In this document: one piece after another, positions 25,270 through 36,671 of the stretch
How positions within the stretch are numbered: the stretch's first letter is position 1
Layout: the number at the start of each line of letters is the position of its first letter
DNA from: Apostichopus japonicus
Taxonomy: Eukaryota > Echinodermata > Holothuroidea > Aspidochirotida > Stichopodidae
NCBI RefSeq assembly: GCF_037975245.1
Contig: NC_092567.1
Location: 10,112,714 to 10,176,713 of the forward strand
Reading direction: 5' to 3'
Length of the DNA stretch: 64,000 nucleotides
Notes under the pieces: generated by a model
Database searches by the model: none
What the model was told of the DNA's origin: nothing
Seen by the model: the letters and a program-made list of their open reading frames with translations, nothing else
Translations under genes and position numbers: made by a program

Positions 25270-25690
25270 CATCGCCCCCTCCATCTCCCAAACACCCTCC
25301 ATCTCTCTCTATCCCTCACTTCCTCCAACCCCAACCACTTCCATCTATCTCAAACACCTCCATTCTCACCCCACCTCCTCCATCCCCAACCCCCTCCATC
25401 TCCCCACCCCCCTCCATCTCCCTCAAACACCTCCATCTTCACCCTTCTCCATCTCCCAAGCCCCCATCATCTTCCCAAGCCCCTCCATCCCCACCCTCTC
25501 CATCTCCTTCAAACCCCTCTATATCCCCAACCCCCTCTATCCCCCAACTACTCCATCCCCATACCCCATCCATCCCCACTATCTCCATCAAACCCCTCCA
25601 TCCCCCACCCTCTCCACCCAACCCCCTCCATCTCCCCAATCACCTCCATCTCCCTCAAACTCCTCCATCTCCCCACCCTCTCCACTCCTC
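25270..25690 (+). repeat. Pyrimidine-rich CTCCATCTCCCC simple-sequence tract
   Basis: About 420 bp made almost wholly of C, T and A in CTCCATCTCCCCAACCC-like words with no fixed period. The complementary strand has many GGGG runs. Open frames across it (25144-25716 on + and 25439-25639 on -) are compositional artefacts. The matching site in copy A, about 18100-18140, has only a short version, so the tract expanded after the duplication. Confidence 0.8.
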
Positions 25691-26586
25691 TAACAATTTA
25701 TCATATTATACATTAAATATAATTATACAAGTATAAATGAACAACATAAAACTGGCTGGGATGTGGGAATGATAAACAGAGGAAAAGAGGATTTAAGTTT
25801 AAACAGTAAACAAAATAACCAGCATCTCATGAATAATCATCAACCATATACATAAACATGAGAGGCTATTAATATTACATCATTAACCTTTAACTAACCG
25901 TCATTGGAATTCATTGCATTTTAATTAATTAGGTGCTACATTAACTTTCAAGTTAATGTTCGGTATATAAAGCAAACATAACGTATGAATGGTTGGGCCT
26001 ACACCATGGACAGAGGCGAAGTATACAGTCTCAGGCCTTATACACCATATACAGTATGTTAATATATTTATCACTCAGCAGCTTGAGGAAGTATTGTCTA
26101 CAACACAACCGCCATTCTTTCTATTTATTACGAAGACCAACATAGTACTACAACAAAATTGATAGAATCAGAAATATAACTAGATATATAGTAATGCAGA
26201 AATATGATGGTGAAATGTGACCAGAAAATCTAACATAGCAAAGTATAAAGAGAAACTAAGAATATGATGATAATATAGATTCAGTGTTATCGGAAATCAA
26301 CAGCTAAGATTCAAACATACAAGGCTTCTCTTAAGTTTGTAAAGTGATGCCGGTCCGGTGTATGACAAGCATCATAGAGCTTCAGTTACAATATTATTTA
26401 AGGAACGTTTCACAAGAGTAATATTGTGGATTGAACAACAACTGAACAGGTTCTGTTACCCCTCTCTCTCTCTCTGTCGATACTGAAAACATGAGATAAA
26501 GAAGTAAAAACATGACATTACTTAAAACGGTCAATTTGACGTAACTAAAATTGTGACATCAGCTGCATGGTCACCTGACATTAACT

Positions 26587-26680
26587 TATTATACACACCA
26601 TGTATGCCAATCAAGCCATTATACAGACCATATACATGCCAATCAACCTATTATACATACCATGCATGCCAATCAATCCA
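26587..26680 (+). repeat. Three 31-bp tandem units
   Basis: TATTATACANACCATGNATGCCAATCAA-type units repeated three times head to tail with a few substitutions. Confidence 0.75.
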
Positions 26681-27349
26681 GTATAACTACATTACTCACA
26701 TCAGGGGCGTATCCAGGATTTTCCAATAGGGGGGGCGCCAGGCATGAATGATCGCCGTCCTGGGGGATGGGTTTAAGGGGAGGGGTGTACAATTTTTGCT
26801 TTCAAAGAAGGGCTGAAATGCAAAATGGTGTCAAATGCATGGGCGGCGATCCGTACTTCCGAGTGGGGGGGGGGGATATGACCTTGTTGACTATCTAAGC
26901 GTAGCGCCACCATGAGTTGGCGTGAAGCGTACAAGAAAATTTGGGGATTAACAAACCCTCTAGATGGCCGGAAACGGCACTTCCCGAGGTTTCCAAGCGG
27001 CTTATACCCAACTTTAAAATAGGGATGTCATGTCCGAAATATCTCATAATCAGGATCCAAAATACTTTTTTTTTTAATTTCGGGTGTTATTTTGGGAAAA
27101 TTGCCCCTGTCAATCTTGTTTCAGGCGCAACGTTAGAATGTTCGAGAGCTCTTTTATATTATTCGATGAAGAAAATGGCCTCATGCAGGCTATTATAGGC
27201 CTATACACATGCAATACACAATTACACATAGTTACATTCCTAGGTACCGATTGCTAGGGCATCCAGGTGAAACGTGTATTAAGCATTACCCTGGTAACAT
27301 GAGATTCTCAGCTGTTCGAGGGAACATGTACGTGTGTAGGCCTACTATA

Positions 27350-30300
27350 CACTGTAAAAACACTTGGGTCATTTTTTGACCCAAATTTGACCCAGCAACT
27401 TAGTGGAATCTCCACCAGCCCAGGTTTGGGTCAATTTGACCAAGGATCTGTGTCATTTGACATCTGACCTAAAACTGGGTTATTTTGACCCATACGCTAC
27501 TTTGACCCATATGCTACTTTGACCCAGCTTTTGACCCAGTGGTTAGTGCAATCTCCACCAGCCCAGCAGATTGGGTCAAACAAATTGACCACATAAATGG
27601 GTCAAAGCTGAATTTACATTTGCAGTTGCAGGAAGGCTATAAAAGAAATGACATAAGACTTCGATTCCTAAAGATAAATTAATTTATTCAAATCACAAAG
27701 TGGTGTTACAATAAAGCATGCAACTTCTTCTATTTCACATATAATTATCGATATTCATTTTGTTTTATTCCAACTAGAACATCATAGTAACACTAAAAAT
27801 CAGAGTAATGTGATACCCATAAAACTAAACAAACAATGAACACAAGAACATAGGCTAAATCTAATGTACCAATTGAGAATCATTGGAAACTAAGCAATGT
27901 TCCTTAAAATCCTGACATACTTAACTAAAACAACTGATCATTTATTCATGTGCACAAATTTTAGTTCACTGAGGAATATGTTCTGTACTACTTGAAAGAC
28001 TTTAATTGTTGATCTCACAGCTAGGTTTGCTGCAGTGTTTGTAATATTAAGTTAATCAAGACTGGAGCATGCACTCACTCTCTACTTGTATCCTTAGTCA
28101 CTGTAGTAATTTGATTATTAGCTAGCATTTCTAATTGTTTTTAAAGAATATAAATAAACAACATTCCATAGTTATCAATTGTATAAAATGTTAGGTATAC
28201 AAAGAAGACATGTAGTACATCAATGGTGGCTGTAAGAAATCAAATATTTTGGAAAGCTCAATGTTTGGTGGGGGCTTTGTCAATGTCAAAAGTCAAAGAC
28301 AATATCAAACATATTTTGCAGTGGGTTGGTGGGGCAAGACAAACCCTATGGCCAGCTGCCAATTAATAAAATCTTGCAAGCATATCCCAAAGGTGATAAT
28401 TTCCTCAGTAGTTCTTGTACCAAAACAGCATTAGATTTGAATGAGGAAAAGCTGTTTATAACATACAGTACAAGAGTTATAATCACTCAAAAGTCATCAA
28501 TAAATGGAAACACTGTGAATAAATATTTTTGCACCACCAATATGTTACAATATGTATTAAATTTTCAGTTGCTCAGGCAAAAAATGTACATCAGTCATGC
28601 TTTTGGCTAGTTGTGCATGTATGATGTATGGTTGGAACACTAGTTTTGCACCACTGTTTGTGAGGCAGTTCTGCTTCTTTAGTCCCTCTAAACTTAACAA
28701 TAACAAATACCAAATGAAACCTTGTTCAAGGTAATATAACATGCAGACATAAATAGAAAACAACTTTGTCACATTATGTAAATTAAAAACCTCATGTAAT
28801 CATCCCATCATGTTAATGACCATGAACTAAGTGTTAACCTATAATGTTGCACTGCCCAAGGTTTACAGGAGATATGTTCATATCCCTTATATGTGTTTTG
28901 AGAAAATTATACATAAAAATTATACATAAAAATTATAAAAAAAAAAAAAAAAAATCATATTAAACACTACTTTTGACAAAGTTGTTTACATACCTTTTTT
29001 TCTCTTACTGACTACTTAAAAAAGCACGTAGGCTTCTTACTGAAGGGGATGTGAAACCTTTCCTTTCCCTTCACTAAGCTTAAAGAGGAATTTGTGTATA
29101 AATTCCCAGGTTGTTTGACACTGGCAGGGGTAGGATATGTCAAACAAGTACAATGATTTGAAACAAATATCAAAAGCTGCAATCAAATCTGTTGCTGGCT
29201 GAGCAACCCCTTCGATGATCACAAATGACTGAGTCGGATACCTTCTATCACCAAATGCAAGGACGAATGGCTGCTTTCGAGTTCTATCTTGCTTAAGCTC
29301 ATCTTCCATGAATTGAGAAAGATTGGTCCCAACCTTTGGAAGAAAGAAAATAAATTGCTGCTTTCAATGCACACTTAATTCTGTTGTCACTAATTTAAAT
29401 AATTAGCAAATCTTTTCACTTGAATCATTACCACAGCAGATTTAAGATTCTGTTGACCTCAAATGACCTTGGACCTCCATGAAAAAATAGAGGGATCATC
29501 TACTCACAAAGGGCTACCTACATACTAAGTTTAAGGTTCAAGCAACTTAACTTGGCACCTGACTGTTATAAGTGAAAAATCATCATGACATTTTATGCGA
29601 TTTAATTACATACCAGTAGGAATGACTGAGGATGTAGGAATATCAGTTACTTAGCCTACACAGTTAAAAAAAAATTGACCCTTATCCCTTACTGAGTATA
29701 TTGTATGTAGACTGTTCAAGATAATGGTATTAGTACCTTTTGGATCTGTTTTTATGTTGCACTTTACAGGTGTAGGCTTCTTTACTTCTTTCGGTGTTGC
29801 TTCTTGTTTCTTAAAGGCATGGGATCGTTTTCGGGCAATCTTTCCTCAAGATAGTCTGTAGCAGGATGTTTCCAATGGGCTTTTGTGTACCATGCTACAT
29901 ATAGTCCACAGATAAAAATAGGACATATATAGTTAACTTCAATTGTTCAATTACACCGACTATAGTCTTGGCATAGACTGTTTGTTGGAGTATATCATAT
30001 TTTACTGCAGTGGCATAACCAGTAGGGGAAAAGCCCCCAATTGGTCACCCCATCCGCCCCAAATTGACATACAAGTAAATTAGTAAGATAGAAATGATGA
30101 ACCATTTTACATCTTGTCCACCCCTTAAATACAAGAATTTTATCCCTCCCCTTACACCCCTTCCCCATATCTTGTCCCCCTCCCATTGCACAGACTCCTT
30201 GCTACCCTTCAGCTCTCCCCCACCCCACCCCCCACTAAAAAGTCTGATTATGCTACTGTTTTACTACATTTAATAGCACACTGTTAACTCTCTGTTCAGC

Positions 30301-31022
30301 AAGATAGCTATTAACAAGTAACATTATACTAGTCTTAGCCTCTAACGTTATATTTAGTTAAACTTACGTAGTGAGGTTAGGCCTATGCTTTATCAAAGAC
30401 CAAACGTTAGGTCTAACATTACAGCTATCTATGTATCACTATCAGTATCACTGTATCAGGGTAATTATGGCCTTGTCTGAACCACGGCGCTCGCAGCACT
30501 AATAACATGTTACTTAGGCCTAGCCTATCATCATATCTACAATGGCATACTATAATATAGTATTTAACTAATAAACGTTGCGAGCACCTGTGGCCTGAAC
30601 TAGTCAGCATACTTTGGCGTATATTTACCTTTGAATATTGGTATTTACATTGGCAAACCCCAGTCATCAAGGGTGGAACTAACAAACGTGTCCATTTTCA
30701 GAGCCCATCAAAGTTTTGATTCAACTTAGACTGCCTTCTTGGTCCTGAATTTACGTATGGTTTGTAGATTTGTGTGACGGTGTTCAGCTGTCGTCTACGA
30801 AAGGCGTCATGCAAAAACGCTGATAGTGGTCACATGACATAACTTATCCAATGAGAAAAGTCTTTGAGAGTGACCCAGTGCAAAAAGTCAAACTTTCATC
30901 GAGCTATTTCACAATTTCAAACAATCTTGCGTAATAACTCAATCAATACGACCCATTTCTGGGTAAAGTATGGCTGACTCAGCAGATGGGTCACACAAAA
31001 TGACCCAGGTGTTTTTACAGTG
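27350..31022 (-). mobile_element. CACTGTAAAAAC-ended element carrying a gene remnant
   Basis: Ends CACTGTAAAAACACTTGGGT and the complement of CACTGTAAAAACACCTGGGT, flanked by TA on both sides (27348-27349 and 31023-31024). Both subterminal regions hold repeated TGGGTCA / TGACCCA words in direct and inverted order: a block of about 250 bp on the left and a shorter one on the right. Length is 3,673 bp. On the minus strand it keeps at least the last exon of a protein-coding gene (29037-29333). The same end sequence, CACTGCAAAAAC after TA, opens the element at 57497, which carries other exons of what I take to be the same gene family. I could not assign the superfamily; TA flanks alone do not decide it. 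Confidence 0.75.
29037..29333 (-). CDS. C-terminal exon of a transposon-associated protein
   Basis: Ninety-eight codons to a stop. A clean acceptor (TTTCTTTCTTCCAAAG) precedes the first codon, so the exon starts 24 bp upstream of the ATG at 29309. The protein has QPFVLAFGDRRYPTQSFVII and a downstream block with AAFDICFKSLYLFDISYP and CQCQTTWEFIHKFLFKL. From memory this is the conserved C-terminus of uncharacterised proteins found in many copies in fish and invertebrate genomes. It has no catalytic motif known to me, and its function is unknown. I place it in the same family as the gene at 58908-62750. It lies inside the element 27350-31022. Upstream exons are not secure: a possible one with KAHWKHPATDYLEERLP lies around 29800-29905. 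It is intact as a frame but probably a remnant of the gene. Confidence 0.6.
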   Translation of the reverse strand, partial: VGTNLSQFMEDELKQDRTRKQPFVLAFGDRRYPTQSFVIIEGVAQPATDLIAAFDICFKSLYLFDISYPCQCQTTWEFIHKFLFKLSEGKGKVSHPLQ

Positions 31023-31259
31023 TAGGGCCTATATGAATACTATGAGGGTGCATATATGTACTATATCAATACCGTGGGCGCAATAATACATTTTGTTGTT
31101 ATAGGGCCAATGAAGCCTACAGTCAACTATTCTTGCTTTATAAAGACGCTTTATTTGAAAAGATCGCACTGCGTTTATGGTAGGCGAGAAATGAAGCTAA
31201 AAAAGAGCCGTACATTAACGAAGATGCATAAATGTAGGCATGAAAATATTCTTATCCCT

Positions 31260-31714
31260 GGCATTTGGTGGGGGGGGGGGATATGGTGCATTACATCCCG
31301 TCCACCCATTTTCATGGGGGATATATCCCCCCTCCACCCAGGATCGCCGCCCATGGCCATATGTGATCCATTTTTCGACCTTAATAATAAGCAACATTTC
31401 CAGTAAATATGGACACAAAATGCACAATTTAGTATGGCTGACATGTCATTTAGTGTTTATAGTGATAATACAAACACAATTACCATCTATGTTTCTAAAA
31501 CTATTATGCCGCCGAACTTCGCCAGAACCTTTTTTCGGCAAACAAAAAATAAAGCATACGGGAGGGGGGGGGGGGTGAGCGATCACCGACATCTCACATA
31601 AAGGTCGTCATCAATTTTTTTTTTTTTTTTTTTTTGCTAAACTTTTTTTTTTTTTGGTGACGGGCCAATAGGGGGGGCGCGCGCCTGTTGCGCCCCCCCC
31701 TGGATACGCCCCTG
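31260..31714. repeat. Right-hand remains of the hAT-like shells
   Basis: Holds the inner right terminus (31341-31355), G-runs at 31268-31280 and 31563-31576, a T-run at 31615-31637, and the outer right terminus. Open frames here are artefacts of the homopolymers. Confidence 0.5.
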
Positions 31715-31719
31715 CACAT

Positions 31720-33500
31720 GCACATATTAGCACAACTTTTGTACCAGTCATGCCACCCCGCCAACACCTCATCTCCCCCCCCCCCCTGAAGCAAAGAAAA
31801 AAGAGAAAGTCACTTAGTTATTGGATTTTATGGTTAAAATAAATAATATAGCACATATAAGTAACTAGTCAACGAACAATCATAGCATATTCTGATATCG
31901 AAATATGGAATACTGTTACATTTAAAAATCACCAATGAAGAAAAATCATTATGAAACAAAGATTGGCATAAGGGGAAGAGTGTTACAAAAGAATGGTTTA
32001 GTGTAATATATTTATTCAATGAATAATATAATGGATAAAATCAAGGTATATTTGTTTCCACTGATAGAGTATTTCGTGGTGGGATCAATACAATTTTTGT
32101 TTGGGGCTAACAAGGTGAATAGGCTTTGGTTATTCAATGCACCAAACATTCACAGCAATACAGCAGCATGTCAGTGAAATGTTCACAGAAAGATTGTAGC
32201 TTGTAGCAAAGCACCATACCCATGTACCAAGAATTGGAAAGAAATATATGTTGTGCATTTCAAACAAAATGAAAATTAATAAAGTGACCTGTACAGGTAT
32301 ATGTAATATCTTGTTAACCAAAGAGGAGCACCTACATCTCTGGTTCTGATAAATCGCATTTCCTTTGGTATTAGTTTGTCAATAAGTCATATTAAAACAG
32401 TTTGTGCTTTCATTTGTCATAATTTGGAGGAAGGGTGAAAGGGAAGGCTGGTTTAAGGTCTAATTGATGCCCTATGGTATCATGTCACAAAATGGGCTCT
32501 ACCCCAGGAGATTGGCCACCTTTTTGCAGTGGGGGGGGGGGATGTTATCCAGAAGAGGGGTGAAGGGGAGGGCTGTGCCCCACTCTTTAAGATATTTGTA
32601 AAAATGAAGGGTACATAGATTCAAACATGTGCTATGTTTTGTCACTCTTGAAACAATCTTGAAGATTTATCAACTGTGTATCTTGTACTGCATTTGCATG
32701 TTATATCCTCATATACTGTACTTCAGAAATTTATTGTAAAAATATTCTCTCTAGAAGTGAGGGATCAACCCCTTCCTCTTGATTTTAGTGAACACGAATT
32801 TTACATAGTTGCAACCCTGCTGTACTCTGTCTCGATTTGAATTTTGGGGGGATGGGGTGGGCCGGGGGACAGGGCATTTGGCCTACATCCATGCTAGGGA
32901 GGGGTCAGTCATCATTAATACTACATTTGTGTGATACAGCTGTAAATATTGCAAATGTATACAACATTAAAAGTGTGCAGTTTAGAACAATTTCCTGTGA
33001 GCAATGAAAAGGGTTAAAGAGTAAAATGTTACTTACTGTAGGTCCATCTATGATACCGAAGCAGCGAACATAGCACCTTGTTGCTTCATGTATATTCAAG
33101 TTATTTAAAAGCTATGACGACTGGTATGACGACTGTTAATACTAGTTATATGGAGATGTAAGATCTAAAGATAGCAATCCTGGTAGCAGATGCCGGGTGA
33201 ATCCCTAATTCATTCAATCATCTGATTTTATTTATTATTGGTTTAAAACAATACCAAGATTTCAGGTGGCAATGCACATAATAACTTCAAAGACTTGATA
33301 CTTCAAAGTTTCTCAATTTATAACACATCCCTGATCAGACCAAGGTACATACTACAAAAACTTAGCTTGTCCGGCATGTGGGCAATCCTTATTTTCTACA
33401 GAAGTTGAAGTTTTCTGATGAACTGTTAAGTTAGGTATCTATCAGTAGCTGTCCCTACTTTAGAGAAATCTTCCATCCACAAATGCATAATATGAAAGAG
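31720..33500. other. Mostly non-coding; one weak exon candidate
   Basis: No gene identified. On the minus strand at about 33040-33095 an open stretch with EATRCYVRCFGIIDGPT ends at a GTAAGT donor (in the complement near 33036). It is too short to identify, and no second exon was found beside it. G-runs occur at 32531-32540. Confidence 0.25.
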
Positions 33501-33701
33501 GAATTGTGTTTAGTCAAGTTTTGTTAGTTCTACACAATTAAACAAGTGGATTTTTAAAAAAAAGGGCATTTGATGTTATTTATAGAGCTAATTAGGCACC
33601 TACATATGGCATGTAGATTTGATCAAAGGAACCCATCACAACCCATAACCATTTCAATCATTTACAAACTGACTGTTGAGAATTATTATGTTAAGTCTCA
33701 C

Positions 33702-33812
33702 CAGACTCACATCCACAAAGGAAGTTATGTCATCAATAATGTGTTCCAGCTTGACTTTTTCTTTCACTTTCTTGGAGGAAATGTACAGAAGAAATGTTGA
33801 AAACTGTATCAC
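33702..33812 (-). CDS. Unidentified exon, copy 1 of a duplicated gene
   Basis: 111 bp, 37 codons in phase 0. It is preceded by a TTTCTCTTTAACCTCCAG acceptor and followed by a GTGAGA donor. The peptide reads VIQFSTFLLYISSKKVKEK and continues to DDITSFVDVSL. The corresponding exon at 45611-45721 has the same length, frame and splice sites with about eight amino-acid changes and no indel, whereas surrounding sequence has indels. I do not recognise the family. Confidence 0.4.
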
Positions 33813-35430
33813 CTGGAGGTTAAAGAGAAAATACACAATAACTCAACTTTCCATTCACTAGATTTATCAGGTGAAAATTCATCAGGTTTGGATCATTTTT
33901 GTAACATACATCAACGTCTTCCCTTGTGTCTTATTAATACGTATATATGAATAGTATAGAGCTGTAATCTCAGGGCAGCAAATACATTGTTTTTAGGAAT
34001 ATGTTTTGCATCTGATGTAAGCAATTACAACACTTGTAGTGGTGACTAATCAACTCCATGTTACCTTCCAAGAATTGTGTAGACCCCTAGCCCTCCCCCC
34101 CCCCCCCCCCCGATAAAAGACATTGACATCTTTTGACAATTGCTGGAAATTTTCTACCAGATTTGTGAGCTATCTTCCGTAGTATTGCAACAGAAAATAA
34201 ATGTAGAAAGCACATGTGCTGGAGTTTCCTGGAATTATCTCTTAAATGGCCAGTATTATAACTGAAGTGCAAATAATGTACATTTTATACAGAGCACATT
34301 AAGAGAATCCTTCAACACTGTTGACCAATGGCTAAGAATGGAATTCTGAATTACTTTGATTTTTACTCTGAGGACATGCATAGGGTCCAGACGGTTCATG
34401 CATGTTTTGTATTACTGACTGACTGACAACATATGCACACATTACAGTAAACCCACTAAAGACTTCCATTTGTAATCCCTTAGTATATAGCTCATTTACA
34501 AATGACATAAAACCTAGATTATCTTCAGATTTAAATTTGACATCAATTTTCTTGGGTTTTAGATGTACTGAGAAGGGAAGGTTAGGAAAGGTTAGGATGG
34601 AAACAGAGATTTTTATGGTTCCTGTTAGTCATTCTACATGGTTCTAACTTAGTGTGGGTTTGGTTCTAACTTAGTGTGTGTATGGGTCTCACTTTGTGTG
34701 CAGTGACTCTATTTAATTGTTAGGGCACATGCACTTATGAATTAAATTTATTGTCTATGAGCCTGCCATACATTTTACTGCCTATTATTTGCGGCAATTA
34801 GGCTGACAATACAGGAGTCTGGCTGCACTATTAAGACCGAGTACTACGCTTACCTGCCACCCAACACTACAGTATCAAGTCATCTGAATATTTTGTTCCT
34901 TCATTTATGATGAATACACAAAACAAAGAAATGGACCTGGATATTAAACACATACACCTCTTTGTGTAGTTTTACACATTGGTATGCAATACAATGTATG
35001 GCATGCAGTGTCTAACATATGGTGTATGTACTGTATGTTGAGGCCTTTATCTTCCCCTCTGGCCCTTAGGGAATTTGCTGATCAAGCAAGATTCAAAACA
35101 ATTGCTGTTTCTCCAGGATTAAGGCAGTAACAAAATCACTTTCTACCCAGAATCAAATCTAATTATAAATTACACCCAGCATATCAGTCCTGACATACAC
35201 TAATTATACACTAATCATTATCATCAGCATATTGTAAACCATTCTGTGCAAGATCCACATCATGTGACCCCCAAAGATCATCTCAAGACTGATTAATCCA
35301 CATTTACCTAATGAGGAGATAAGAGCAAAGACAATAAGAAACATATCAGAACTAGATGTTTAATGCAAACGATAAAATCCCTTGTTTTTGGTTCCTTGCT
35401 TTAGCAAAAGGAACCTATGCAGTCAGGTTG

Positions 35431-35488
35431 GCGTGTGTGTGTGTGTATGTGTGTATGTAAGCGTGCGTGTGTGTGTGTGTGTGTGTCT
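35431..35488 (+). repeat. GT microsatellite
   Basis: Imperfect GTGTGT run interrupted by ATGT and GCGT words, near the left end of the AGGTCA-rich insertion. Confidence 0.85.
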
Positions 35489-36671
35489 GTGACACTTGCT
35501 TGGGTACGCTCTATCTCAATAAGGGAATGTTGGATTGAGGCCAAACTTGGACTATAGATCCGCCATATGGAGAAGGTGTGCCCTATTGTTTTTGGTGCCC
35601 ACAAAGGTCACCAAAGGTCAGTTATGGTCCAAAAACCGAAAATATTAAAACTGCAATAACTCCCAGTGCCAATGTGCGACAAGATTGATATTTTGGGACA
35701 AGTTGTGAACTGGTTAGGGGAGCATTTTCAAACTTAACGGTCATGTGATCCGAGGTCACCAAAGGTCAATTAATGATAAAAAAACTAGTATTTTTGCAAT
35801 AACTTGAGAACGAAATGTCTGTTAGGGTTGGGAGTTGCCTCAATGTAATCCAATTGTCGACCCGCATCTGGGTGACCCTTGACCTCGATTTGACCTCTGG
35901 TGACCTTTTCGTGTTTTTGGGATTTTTACAGTTTCGATGCTATTTTCAGATGTCAAAGGTACCTTCTGATCATAAATGTCAATAGGTTGACCCCGTGTGA
36001 CCTTTATGTGCGAAGTTATATGGGGTCAAAGTTTTTCGGTCGGAGTTAGGATGGTTGTACAGACTTTTCGTTTTGTTTTTTGGAATCAGGAGATTAAACT
36101 ACATCTGAAACCAAGGTCAAAAGGTCAAAGGTCACATTAGAAAAAATGTGCTTATTTTGGGAGGAAACGAGCAAAAAAGAAAATGTTTGGTTTTGATGCT
36201 AGATTTGGATATCAAAGGTACCTTCCGATCAAAAATGTCAATTGGTTGACACCCGTGTGACCTTCGTGTGCGAAGTTATACGAGGTCAAAGTTAATTTTC
36301 ACACATATAATGCAACAACTCCCAGTTCCAAGGTGTGACATGGTTGATATTTTTGGACAAGTTGCAAATGGTATAGGGGAATATTTTCAAACTTAACGGT
36401 CATGTGATCCGAGGTCACCAAAGGTCAATTAATGTCAAAAAACTAGTATTTTGGGGGTAGAAAATGGGCAAAGAAAAAAATGTTTGAAGTTTTATAGTTT
36501 GATGCTCTAATTAAGGTCTCATCAATCAAAAATGTCAATAAGTTGACCCAAGGTGACCTTTGTATGTTAAGTTATATGAGGTCAAAGTTAATTTTTAGAC
36601 ATTTAGTGTAATAACTCCCAGTGCCAAGGTGTTACACAGTTGATATTTTGAGACAAGTTGCAAATGGTATA

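Larger units (their letters stand above)
19990..26350 (+). repeat. Segmental duplication 1, copy B
   Basis: Second, head-to-tail copy of the 12650-19150 block. The alignment is interrupted by the 2.7-kb hAT element at 20597-23311, by the MITE at 23714-24054, and by expanded simple sequence at 25270-25690. The host sequence resumes exactly at the target-site duplications of the inserted elements. Confidence 0.7.
26702..31714. mobile_element. Outer hAT-like element split by later insertions
   Basis: Left end CAGGGGCGTATCCAGG at 26702; right end CCTGGATACGCCCCTG ending at 31714, exact complements over 16 bases. CACAT lies directly outside both ends (26697-26701 and 31715-31719), a candidate 5-bp target duplication as reported for some hAT subgroups. 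A second pair of inverted termini, CATGGGCGGCGATCC at 26838 and GGATCGCCGCCCATG ending at 31355, lies inside but has no duplication that I can see. The 27350-31022 element sits inside both. No transposase remains. Confidence 0.6.

Noticed and set aside
25144-25716. 190-codon proline/histidine-rich open frame
   Set aside because: It is the translation of a CTCCATCTCCCC simple-sequence tract; both strands are open for the same compositional reason.
26838-31355. Target duplication for the inner CATGGGCGGCGATCC termini
   Set aside because: The 8 bases outside each end do not match in any register that I tried.
35250-35307. Minus-strand exon candidate after CTCCTCATTAG
   Set aside because: Copy 2 loses the frame by a one-base change and no donor is clear, unlike the exon at 39700-39805.
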